Shown here: in pieces, positions 1-9,859 of the stretch
Layout: the number at the start of each line of letters is the position of its first letter
Position numbering within the stretch: position 1 is the stretch's first letter
Made by a program: the position numbers and the translations under genes
Assembly (NCBI GenBank): GCA_004335635.1
Contig: QAXH01005249.1
Coordinates: 76,635-93,913 of the forward strand
Direction of reading: 5' to 3'
Length of the DNA: 17,279 bases
Origin: Chloromonas sp. AAM2
Lineage: Eukaryota > Chlorophyta > Chlorophyceae > Chlamydomonadales > Chlamydomonadaceae
Notes under the pieces: model-generated
What the model saw: the letters and a program-made list of their open reading frames with translations, nothing else
Databases searched by the model: none
What the model was told of the DNA's origin: nothing

Positions 1-112
1 CCCTTGCTGACACGGTCAGATTCCCCTTTACTAGGAGAAATTTTTGCAATTTGCGCAAGTAGTTGCTATTTGTGTTGGACGTGCTTCATGGTGTGCACTC
101 CCTCCTTGTAAA
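1..112. repeat. 112-bp direct repeat, copy 1 (cut by window start)
   Basis: This segment is repeated at 1848-1959 without any gap. I count 7 mismatches in 112 positions (about 94% identity). The end nearest the window interior carries CACTCCCTCCTTGTAAA, which contains TGTAA. The copy begins exactly at the window edge, so the true left limit of the repeat is unknown. A 25-base fragment of the same end recurs at 12041-12066. Confidence 0.9.
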
Positions 113-219
113 GAGTAAACGGGCCCTTAAATGTAAAGAGTAAATGTCAGAAGAAGAGTAAATGTCAGAAGAGTAAATGTAAAGAGTAAACCGACATGTT
201 GTCATGCCCACCGACATGT
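108..219. repeat. Degenerate short tandem repeat tract rich in TGTAAAGAGTAAA
   Basis: TGTAAAGAGTAAA occurs at about 108-120, 132-144 and 178-190, interleaved with two copies of AGAGTAAATGTCAGAAG-like units. CCGACATGT follows twice, at 191-199 and 211-219. The tract starts in the last bases of the 112-bp repeat and is absent after the second copy of that repeat, so it arose locally. It has no coding potential that I trust. Confidence 0.75.
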
Positions 220-254
220 AACAAGCTTCGGGCGACGTTACTCAGGCTACGGCG

Positions 255-306
255 TTACATTACAATTACAATTACAACACATAACAATTACAATTGCAAC
301 ACATTT
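255..306. repeat. Low-complexity CAATTA-type repeat
   Basis: The sequence consists of repeated ACAATT and AACACAT units (ACAATTACAATTACAACACA, then a second slightly diverged round). It is a simple sequence repeat. It supplies the Cys/Asn-rich end of the minus-strand ORF at 272-619 and is one reason I do not trust that ORF. Confidence 0.7.
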
Positions 307-619
307 CTAAACTGCTGATGCGGGCACGCTCCTTGCCCTGAACTCGGGACAGCTCTCGCTTCCTTTTCGCCTCAGGAGTGCTGGTGCAGAGGTGCTGGGG
401 TGCTGGTGCTTGCGATTGAGTTTTCGATGATGCTGCAGTGAGGTTTCTCAAGCGTGCGACATCCAGCCATCCACCCATGTCCATGGTTTTGTCAACATCA
501 AGCGCAAAAACAAGAACACCAATCAAAACCAGAACACGGCAGCAACGGTTTACTGACTGATGAAGCGTAGCGCGGTTTGTTCGAAGGGCAACATGGCTGC
601 GACAGGAATGAGCTGACAA
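272..619 (-). other. Unsupported minus-strand ORF, possible gene relic
   Basis: This 115-codon frame opens only at a TTG. It holds one hydrophobic stretch (VLVLIGVLVFALDV, about residues 29-42), then a Ser/Thr/Pro-rich part, then a basic segment around PEAKRKRELSRVQGKERAR, and it ends in the simple repeat at 255-306. I recognise no family and see no convincing partner exons on this strand. It may be a degraded exon or chance. The rest of 220-820 shows nothing else I can support. Confidence 0.15.
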
Positions 620-644
620 TAAACGCCTAGGAGCTAAACTGGGC

Positions 645-664
645 TTACACGTCGGCCCGTGTAA
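645..664. repeat. Dispersed GGCCCGTGT element, copy 1, a perfect hairpin
   Basis: The 20 bases TTACACGTCGGCCCGTGTAA form two 7-base arms (TTACACG and CGTGTAA) around TCGGCC. Diverged copies lie at 1635-1652, 6828-6846 and 11792-11809. Because TTACA is the reverse complement of TGTAA, this copy offers a polyadenylation-type signal on both strands. Confidence 0.7.
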
Positions 665-915
665 ACCTCGTATCTGTTTGCTGGCTGTTGTTCACAATGT
701 GTTTAGAGGTTGCGCACAGAGGTTCCACATCTGAACAGATTGTCAAGCAGCACAGTGCAGCAATGTGCATACGACGGTGCATCCGACAAGCATAAGAAGG
801 GCATCATGACACTGAGATAGAGGTGCCGATCGCCCCTTGGGATGCTGTCCTATCGCAAGCCCCGTTTGAAAGGCCTGAAATATCGATCCGTACAACATTA
901 TCCACCTTTCATCGA

Positions 916-1440
916 TCAAGATATGTACGCCACGTTGGGAACCTCATTATAATCCAGCAACACCATCAACACTGTCAATTCCTTCTTCAGTCGTCTCAAC
1001 TCTGTACATAATTCTCTGATTTGCGGTTGCTCTGCCGGGATCTGGTGGAGCTCCAGTCCCTAGCCCTTCATGGCCTCCAGTGCTGCTGTGGCTGTGGCTG
1101 CTGTGGCTTGGCACAGAGCATTGGAGGATTGGGGTCCTGCACGTGCCAGTTGTGAGTACCCGGCCTCACTGTCACTTTGCCTAGCTACAACACAATTAGT
1201 CTGCATCATTACGTTGAGCAGCAAGCCACCGCTGCGTGCAGTTGTCAGCCAACTCGAGCCTTCCCTGGATCTGTTCGGCCCTGCCGGTAGCCTCTGGTGT
1301 GCACGCATGTCCTCAGATCCATGTCCCCCCATCCTTACTGAATGCCATCCTCTGTGTCCACGTGGGAACGAATATGATGATCGTGGCGATGGCAGGCAGA
1401 CCAGGCGGACCTGGCGTGCTCGCGAGATGACACCCCACAT
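916..1440 (-). pseudogene. Possible gene relic, open frame broken by one TAG, with a leucine-heptad tail
   Basis: On the minus strand one frame runs from 1440 to a TAG at 1062-1060, then continues open in the same frame to a TGA at 918-916. The second part has leucine/isoleucine at heptad-like spacing, in IRELCTELRRLKKELTVLM, and would form a short coiled coil. The first part is Ala/Arg/Ser-rich and resembles nothing I know. The plus strand is also open across much of 1070-1444, so chance is possible. No flanking exons can be placed with confidence. Confidence 0.2.
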
Positions 1441-1634
1441 TTAAGCTGTTTGCGTGTTTGCGTATGAATGTCTCAAAAACAAGGATTGGCGGGGCGAGGG
1501 GAGGCTCCCGTTGTATTGCCATTGTCAGAGCATCTCCATGGTTTTGTTTTTGGCATGGCAAGACAACTGTCCTGGTGGAGATTTCGTTCCGATTGGTATT
1601 GAGCCCACTTTACATTGGCTTTATGATTGTCTTT

Positions 1635-1652
1635 GGCACATCGGCCCGTGTT
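1635..1652. repeat. Dispersed GGCCCGTGT element, copy 2
   Basis: GGCACATCGGCCCGTGTT shares its core with 645-664, 6828-6846 and 11792-11809. It is followed directly by a TGTGTATAATG-type microsatellite (about 1653-1685). There is no gene around it. Confidence 0.65.
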
Positions 1653-1847
1653 ACAATGTGTATGTGTATAATGTGTATAATGTCACTGTTTGATACGCCA
1701 ATTCCACTTCAAGTGATCGCTTCAGTGTGGCATGTCCTTAAATGGGCCATGAAAAAAGTCATATGGCAGAAACCATGCCATTTTTATGGCTAACGGGATG
1801 CTTTCGGAAGGCGTTCTGTGGGGTGATGGCCACAAGGGCCTCACCAC

Positions 1848-1959
1848 CCCTTGCTGACACGGTCAGATTCCCCTTTACTAGGAGAAATTTTTGCAATTTG
1901 CACAATCAGTTGATGTTTGCGTTGGACGTGCTTCCTGGTGTGCACTCCCTCCTTGTAAA
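1848..1959. repeat. 112-bp direct repeat, copy 2
   Basis: This is the ungapped partner of 1-112, offset by 1847 bases. It keeps the block GACACGGTCAGATTCCCC and the terminal CTCCCTCCTTGTAAA. Sequence after it (1960 on) does not match what follows copy 1, so the right border of the repeat is at or near 112/1959. The remaining gap to the Rab gene (1960-2417) holds no feature I can support. Confidence 0.9.
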
Positions 1960-2417
1960 CAGAGCCCCTGTGCACTCAGGAAGCCTGGCTTGTGCACCAA
2001 GATTGCGCTTGTGAAACCTTCAGAAGAAGTTGCTCGCAGCCGCATGGGCACTGTGTTTTGCTCTCAGTTAAGGCAAGCGAGCAACTGGTTGAAGTGCTGC
2101 GGCATTGCCCAGGCTGCAACAGTGCAGTGTTACACAGGGCAATAGAGGTAACCTGGCCCGCACGTAACAACGCAGAATGCAGGGTGGTCTCACTCAACAA
2201 GCCGATGGTCACAACCACCCCGGTACCACAAACCAGAGAGCAACATATGGTGCAGGCACAGCTGCAGTTCAGGAACCGACCGTTGGTCGTTGAAAAGCCA
2301 CCCGAATAAGTGTGTGTTTTGACCCATTGACAGGTTCCACAGTTGTGGTAAGAGTTTTTGCCGAACCGGGCGCATTCAACAGGCTAGCACACAAGCGAGC
2401 CTGTCCCGGGCCACAGG

Positions 2418-3830
<1,413 letters not shown>

Positions 3831-4098
3831 GCTGCCCTCAGTAGCATGGTCAGCTTGTCAAACAGCGGCAGCATGCCATAGCTGGTTCACCCAATGTGGA
3901 GCGGAGGTGCACAGTCGGCGTGAACTCTGTTTCACATCCCAGTATCCAGGACGAACAAAATGTTTCATGACTACCTTTGAACTTGAATGGCAAGTACTGC
4001 CCATCCTTGAGTGCTTTCTGACTTTGTACCAGTGACATGCTGTTTGACACGTTCGAGGCTTCATGTGCAAGCACGAACACAATGCTGTCTTGGATGCA

Positions 4099-4103
4099 TG
4101 TAA
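4099..4103 (+). terminator. Candidate TGTAA polyadenylation signal for the Rab gene
   Basis: TGTAA lies 269 bases after the Rab stop codon, a normal green-algal 3'UTR length. It is the first TGTAA I find downstream of 3830 on this strand. Assignment is by position only. Confidence 0.45.
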
Positions 4104-4250
4104 GTTTGATCATGTTGGTTGATCTCAACTTCAAACCTGGCTTCCAGTCTTGACCGAGAGCATTACCAGTGGTTTCAGTGCAGGACGCAAGAATTGTCCC
4201 AGAACTGGCAAACTTCTTTTTTTTTCCAGTGCATACGTCTACTACATGAG

Positions 4251-4255
4251 TTACA
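4251..4255 (-). terminator. Candidate TGTAA polyadenylation signal for the fibrillin gene
   Basis: TTACA on the plus strand reads TGTAA on the minus strand, 379 bases past the fibrillin stop. With the Rab signal at 4099-4103 it implies convergent transcripts that end about 150 bases apart without overlapping. Between 3831 and 4633 I see only these 3' regions and no other gene. Confidence 0.4.
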
Positions 4256-4633
4256 AGTGCTCGTTCAGATTATGCGTCAGGTAAAGAAGCATCAGCAGAG
4301 CTAAAAGTGCACCAATGGGCTAATAAGAGTACGCTGTTTGTACTTGTATGCGCGCTAAATGAACAGATACGAGGCCAAGCAACCCTCTCCAATTCCATCG
4401 CCCTCCATTTCAATTCAGCCACCAGGCCTAGGAACGCAGAGTGCCTGACACTGCACGCACATTGTTCAATATGTGCTCTTCCGTGTTACGATTATGCACG
4501 CTCTGAGCCATTAATTCTGTGCCAGCCAGGTCCTAACATATCTCCATGGACAGGATGGACAGCGTGTAGACACATCATCATGTGCACGACTTGCACATAC
4601 TTCGTGCCATACTTCAGTGCAAGGCTGTTCATT

Positions 4634-6786
4634 TTAGAATGCTACCCTTGCATAGATGAACACTGCACCACCATCTCCACGAGCAATCCGCAGATCATCA
4701 TCCACATATGTTGTCAGCTGCCAAGTCTGTGCATCCTCTGATGTGATTGGGACGTTGAGATCAGGCACCTGACCCATCAGCTGGTTGATCTGTGAAATAA
4801 GCCCTTGGGCCTGATCCTTGATAGGACTCACGGCATCTTTCAGCTGCACGCATACAAGCCATGGCAAAACACAGCTCAAGAGCCATGCACAAACAACCAG
4901 GGTATGGACCACCACAAAGGAGGTGCCAGTGCCTGCCTGTCACCAACACCAGGCACTCACACGAACCAATAAGAGTGCAGAAGCTGGGAACACAGCTGAC
5001 CAAAACGGGCTGTGCTGGAACTGAGCAAGCACAGTCACTGCAACAGCACATATCAGGCTCACCTGTGAGAGGTCGATGAACTGTCCCATGACGGTCACAG
5101 AGCCTGGCAGCTCCAAGTCCCCAGTGAGCTCAGGGGTGGCCACCTTGCCCTGGGACAGCTTGAGCTGCAGGCGCTTGGGGCTGCGCACCTCATAGTTGGC
5201 TGTGGCAGTGAACTCCGTCTTTGACAGAGGACCGGACAGCATCACCTGGCCAATCACACAGCAACAGGCACAGCCAGAGAGGCAAGGCATCAGCTGCGTT
5301 CACGCTGCCTCAACAGAAATCATGATCAGATTGGGCTTGACAGCGAGGCTGTCTGATCCGATCGACTTGGGCTTGTCATGGTGTTATGCACGCCCTTTGG
5401 GTGGGTTCGCGTGCTTGTGATTTGCGCCTGTTGCATGGTCTAATCCAATTGAATTCAGTGCGCGGTGCCGGAGTGCAAGGCTTGTGGCGGCGCGAGCATC
5501 AACCCTTGTGTTCACCTTGTTCTCCACAGTCATGGATGCAGAGTCGATCTTCTGCAGGAGGTCGCCCACAGTGACCAGCGGCAGCCTGCCCAGGGCCAGC
5601 ACCCCAACCAGGCCTGAGCTCGAGGTGTAGATCAGCCGCCACTCGCCATCCAGCTTCTCCATCACCTGCACAAACACAACAGCAGCAAGGAATGAGTGGA
5701 GCAGGCAGTGACATTTGAACACACAGGCAGTGCAACAATGCATGGATTGCAGAACGATTGGCAGCGCAGATGGGACAGCCAGACAGGGGCTATGTGCGCT
5801 TGGTGGCTGACATGTGCAACACAAATACGTCTCCGGATTCTATACAGCGGGAGCAACTAGCTGCCGGACCGGAAAGCAGCTTGTGTGCTGAAAGACTGTC
5901 GGCATTCAGGATGCAGATGTGCATGCCGATTGCACTATAAGCAGCAACCATGGGTGCATTTGCTTGGCAGGCGTTGTTGTCCATCAGTGAATGGCACACC
6001 ACTTACCTCTGTGGGGTTTGGTGTAGGGTTCTTTGCCTCCAGCTGACTGATGAGTTCGTTGATCTCAGCACGCAGCTCGTTGCGTGTCGCCAGGCCTCGC
6101 TCCGTGCCGTACAGGGAGTCAAGCAGAGCTGCCTGCAAGCAGGCAGAACATGCACTGCAAGTGCAGCTGGCGCAGGCACCCACCCTGGGACAGATCGTCA
6201 ATCATTTACACCCTCCTTGGTCAGTACAGTGCACTGCTATGGATCCATGTTTGGTGCAAATGCATTTTGTTAAACTGAGAGAATCAGGTGCTGTAGCGAC
6301 AACCAGTCAAGAGACAGAGCAGGGCAGCAACTGGGTTCCCCACCGCATGCCAGTGCCTGAAGCGGTATTCAACTCGTTTGGCGTGCCTTCCTGCACCCTT
6401 ATCATGCACCTGCCATGTGCCCAGCACGTGCTGGAGGCCGGTGTTGCTGCTGCCTTTTTTGTGGACCCAAAGAAGCCCACCTTCACGTCCGCTGCTGTGA
6501 CCTCAAATGCATCCCCAGCAATTGGCCGATCGCTGCTGAAACCCTGTGCCGGCGCGTCTGCTGGTGGCGGTGCTGGTGCCTCTGCTGTTGCCTGTGCCAG
6601 CGTTTCTGTTGATGCCCCTGCTTGCGTGCCCCATGATGCATCTGGCTTTGGCTCCGCTGACGCCGGTCCTGGTACAGCTACTAGGGGTGCTGGCAGTGGT
6701 GCTGGTGGCGGGGCGACAGGCGGGAAAGCATCTGGCTCTGGTGCGGATGGAGGGGTGTGGTTGTGGACATCTGTGTTCCCCCCTTC
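4634..6786 (-). CDS. Plastid lipid-associated protein, PAP/fibrillin family (5' exon unresolved)
   Basis: Five exons on the minus strand: 6786-6481, 6132-6007, 5665-5516, 5245-5063, 4843-4634, all joined in phase 0 with GT-AG introns, giving 324 residues to a TAA stop. The first exon is a low-complexity Ala/Pro linker of about 80 residues. The conserved domain then runs from [13 protein letters not shown] through [19 protein letters not shown] and [12 protein letters not shown] to the family's C-terminal block [12 protein letters not shown]. The pattern is closest to the FBN1/FBN2 clade known from plastoglobules and eyespots, where fibrillins bind lipids and carotenoids. The 6786 boundary is a splice acceptor (TTACTTGTTGCAG), so an upstream exon with the start codon and a transit peptide must exist; an ATG at 6988-6986 opens a transit-like frame with a phase-0 GT, but this is unproven. 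The fibrillin subgroup is an inference. Confidence 0.92.
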
Positions 6787-7231
6787 CTGCAACAAGTAAC
6801 ATGGGTCGATATCTTATGAATGTGTTCGGCACATCGGCCCGTGTAATAAGTAGCAATGCCCAGAACCTTCACAGGGCCAGACATCTTTGCAAGCAGAACT
6901 CTTGCAGATCACCTGCTACGCAGGGCGGACCAGAGACACGGACAGGCTTGCATCCATAGCGAAAGTTGGCATGTGCAGCTAAGATCATGTGACATCCAAG
7001 AGTGCGCCTACATTGAGCAGGCCTGCTCCTCCTGAAAAAGTGTGGGATGCTATATGCTACTGCTTGGCTCAGTTATCAATGGCCTTTGACGCTTCCGCCT
7101 TGCACTGTGTGTGAACTGCTAAGTGAGTTGAGTCGCTCACCTCAGGTTGCACCCCTCTTTTCTTGGCACACGCTTGCACCCCCCTGTCCGACACCCGCCA
7201 TCCACCAATGACGTCCTGCGATTGAATTCAG
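6787..7231. promoter_or_regulatory. Divergent 5' region between the fibrillin and the helical-protein gene
   Basis: The two genes point away from each other here, so this stretch should hold both promoters and first exons. Competing solutions exist. On the minus strand an ATG at 6988-6986 could start the fibrillin. On the plus strand an ATG at 6856 opens a 57-codon frame (MPRTFTGPDIFASRTLADHL...), and another open block at 7021-7106 contains PEKVWDAICYCLAQLSMAF. These overlap and cannot all be true. A copy of the dispersed GGCCCGTGT element sits at 6828-6846. Confidence 0.4.
6828..6846. repeat. Dispersed GGCCCGTGT element, copy 3
   Basis: GGCACATCGGCCCGTGTAA, followed by ATAAGTAGCAATGCCCA, which resembles the CAAGTAGACAAGTGTGATT..GCCCA sequence after copy 4 at 11792. 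It lies in the divergent region just upstream of the first mapped fibrillin exon. Confidence 0.65.
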
Positions 7232-9859
7232 CAAGTCGTCACTTAGACATTGCCAAAAGTCTGCAGACGACAGCCGAGAGTGCCGGCATACCTGGACGCG
7301 ACGTGGCGGGGTTCTTGTGGTCGCTACACAACTCCTGCAAGCACGCCGAGGATATCAAGGTTGGATTCTGCCGGGCATACAGGACATGCCCACAGCACAC
7401 TCAAGAGCCGAGCACCACACCTTTGCTGCCGCAAGACCAAGGCACGGAGAGTCATTGTTGATGAGCGTTTGATGGATTAAAATGTGGCTATATGATGTAA
7501 TGACTGGGTACTGTCGCTGTATGGATTGGCCAAGTTAGTAGCGATTGGCTGTAACGATTTTATTTTCTCGTAACCGCACCTGCCGTAGTTCCAGCTCCAG
7601 GTGCCCCCTGCCTCCTCTTTGTCCATTGTTCCGGCCGTCCATTTCTGTTTGCGGAGGCACTGCGCTTGATAATACCACAGCATCTTAACTCTCCTCGGTT
7701 GTGTCTGGCGAATACCTGTTGCATGCACACAGTCCGTGGCAGGTCCTTCTAAGGCGGTGGCTTGGGGGTAACTATGACAAGCAAGGGTGAGCGGTCTTGA
7801 CCCATTCCCATAGGACTGTGCTCCGCTCAACTGTACCCCGCCTGCTTGCAAGCTGAGTTATCACCCACACCTGCATCAACCTGTCATTGCCCTCACGTAC
7901 AGGCCCTCTTGACCAATTTTACAGAGATTGCCTCAGGTTCGGCAATCTGAAGGTAAGCCGGCCATGCATACTGCTCAACTTGCAGGCTGACTGTCAACTG
8001 TTGGGTTTAAAGTTCATGATGTGGTTGTGTGTCTCCCCAGTGCTTCCAACATTTCCAATTGTACCTGAAAGGAAGGGAGGAGCTCGTAGTGACCGTGTTT
8101 ACTGGCGCGGTGGCGTCCCCAAGGGCAACAGCTCCTGTATTCAAAGCCATTCTTGCCGGGTGAGGCGCTTCACATGTGACACAACTATCCTAGCACACAG
8201 TGGACTTGTGTCAGCCTGCTCTCATGAGGAGGCTTGCAGCGGGTACGCCTGGACCAGCCCACCTGCATAGAAAGATGTCCGAGATTTGTGAACAGAAGGC
8301 CGCCTTTGTGCCAGGCAGACATGGCCAGCTCTTAATCCACACTCAGCCTTGCTGTACAGCACGTGTGTACAACTGCACTTGCAGGGCACAAAACAACCAG
8401 CTACCCCCAGCCAGCCCCGCAGCTCATGAGCTGGATGTGCACAATACGGACGTCACAGTGTTTCTGATTGGAGCGTATGCCAAGTACAACTGGCCCTACG
8501 TCTGGGTGGGAGTGCATGCAGACACAGGAAGGGCATCGACTACTTGCTTGATTCATCTGATTGGACAGGCATGGATGATTCCGGCAGCCGCACAGCAGCA
8601 ACAGTAGCACAGGACATTGTACGTGCCTTGGTTGAGATAAGAGAACAATGATGACAAGGTGGAGTACGTAACATGAGCACTGCATGAGTGTTCAGGCTCA
8701 TGCAGCATGAACAGACTTGCCATGCACTCTTGCTGCTGCCCTGTGCAGCTGCGTTCCATCTCCCGTCAGTCGTCAGTGGAGGACATGGACTCCCCGCTGG
8801 ACCTGCCCGCAACCAAGAACTGGAAGGCAAAGGGTGGGTGGAGAGCACGACAGAGCAAGGCTAGGAGCCCTGGAGGTGCAGTCAATATGGAAGCTCAAGT
8901 GCCGGTGGACTTGCTGTGCCTTTGTTGCGCAGCTGGTAGCCGCATATCAGCAGCATGCTGCACACCCACCCGCACGCAGGCAGTGAGTTATGTATCTGCA
9001 GCTCAGCAACATTGTCACACGCCGTAGCATGCTGCAATGTGCTTAAGCATTTGGATGCTGCTCTGTAACAAATGTGCTGCCATGTCTTGCTGTTGCCCAT
9101 GCAGGGTTGCGAGTGTGGGACATCGTGGCGGAGCTCGTGTCCCTCAACCTCCACCCCTCGCCAGCCAACCCATTTGCAGTCAGCTTTGAATCATTGAATG
9201 AAATGCCACACTTGGAGCGAGCCCTACAGGTGTGAGGCCATGAAAGCGCTATGTAAGCCTCATCTCAATTTCAAGGTAGAATGCATACTCATTCCAGGAT
9301 AGGAACGTGATGAATCTCAAGGTAGAGCCTTACAGGTGCGGGAAGGAAACATTCTAAGATAGGAACGGCTTTTGCTTCTTTGTTGGTTTTGAAGGCTTGC
9401 ACGTCAGTGTCCATCCTCATGTACGCTCGTGTTTTGTGTCAACACACAGGGAGTTGTCACTGGTGCAACACAAATGGGGGAGGGGTCGGGTGGCAGTTGA
9501 ACCTTGCATATGCACTGAATGTATGTTTGTTTTACGCCCGCCGTACACAACATTGCACGCCAAAGTGTGAACGCGATGCACTCGCAGGCAGGGGCCATGG
9601 CTGGGTTCCTCAAGGACCTCATGCTTACAGACACTCTCTACATGCCAGCAGTGCAGCAGGACTTTGCAAGATGCATGGAGATCCATTTTCAAGTGAGTCC
9701 ATGAACGAATGCACACTGCTGCAACCACAGAAATTGATGCACACCTTTGCATATAACAGCTTTATTCAGCTGATTTGACAGCAGTTTCAGGCGCAGAGGG
9801 CGGAATTGAATACAGAAAAGAGGGTATTGAACGCACTGGAAAGCAGTGTTCAGCTGTAG
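7021..9859 (+). CDS. Unrecognised multi-exon gene, mostly helical protein with a coiled-coil end
   Basis: Confident exons with consistent phases: 7903-7952, 8041-8159, 8459-8618, 8749-8833, 9105-9229, 9588-9692 and 9782 (or 9785)-9859, ending in TAG. Likely 5' exons: 7021-7106 and 7232-7359. The 7359 donor (GTTGGA) is weak and its phase 0 does not fit the phase-1 start at 7903, so either an exon is missing in 7360-7902 or the earlier exon runs on. Readable blocks in order: RHLDIAKSLQTTAESAGIPG, DVAGFLWSLHNSCKHAEDIK, PLDQFYRDCLRFGNLK, CFQHFQLYLKGREELVVTVF, KGIDYLLDSSDWTGM, a Ser-rich linker (LRSISRQSSVEDMDSPLDLP), LRVWDIVAELVSLNLHPSPA, then AGFLKDLMLTDTLYMPAVQQ and a charged helix AQRAELNTEKRVLNALE. 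It has no signal peptide or membrane span that I can see. I know no family with this set, so I assign no function. That it is a gene is well supported by seven phase-matched exons; the 5' structure is not. Confidence 0.7.
9226..9370 (+). repeat. Imperfect duplication at and beyond a splice donor
   Basis: The exon end and donor GAGCCCTACAGGTGTGAG is echoed about 108 bases later as GAGCCTTACAGGTGCGGG. TCAAGGTAGA occurs at 9271-9280 and 9317-9326, and ATTCCAGGATAGGAACG (9291-9307) recurs as ATTCTAAGATAGGAACG (9351-9367). The spacing between copies differs (46, 60 and about 108 bases), so the duplication has since gained or lost bases. Confidence 0.65.

Noticed and set aside
1070..1444. Plus-strand ORF beginning MASSAAVAVAAVAWHRALED, with a GTGAGT after it, as a first exon
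   Set aside because: No partner exon with matching phase was found downstream, and the opposite strand is equally open.
6050..6799. 249-codon plus-strand ORF
   Set aside because: It is antisense to fibrillin exons and introns; its Gly/Ala-rich part is the complement of the Ala/Pro linker.
7145..7457. Minus-strand exon chain (MTLRALVLRQQR..., FWQCLSDDLLNSIAGRHW) as the fibrillin transit-peptide exons
   Set aside because: It ends in a TGA just before the only good donor near 7140 and overlaps the better plus-strand frame RHLDIAKSLQTTAESAGIPG.
8383..8505. Alternative exon reading AQNNQLPPASPAAHELDVHN and ending near YAKYNWPYVW
   Set aside because: Its start phase fits the upstream exon, but its end cannot be joined in frame to the following KGIDYLLDSSDW segment without a 16-38 base intron. 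The exon at 8459-8618 joins both sides in phase, so I prefer it.
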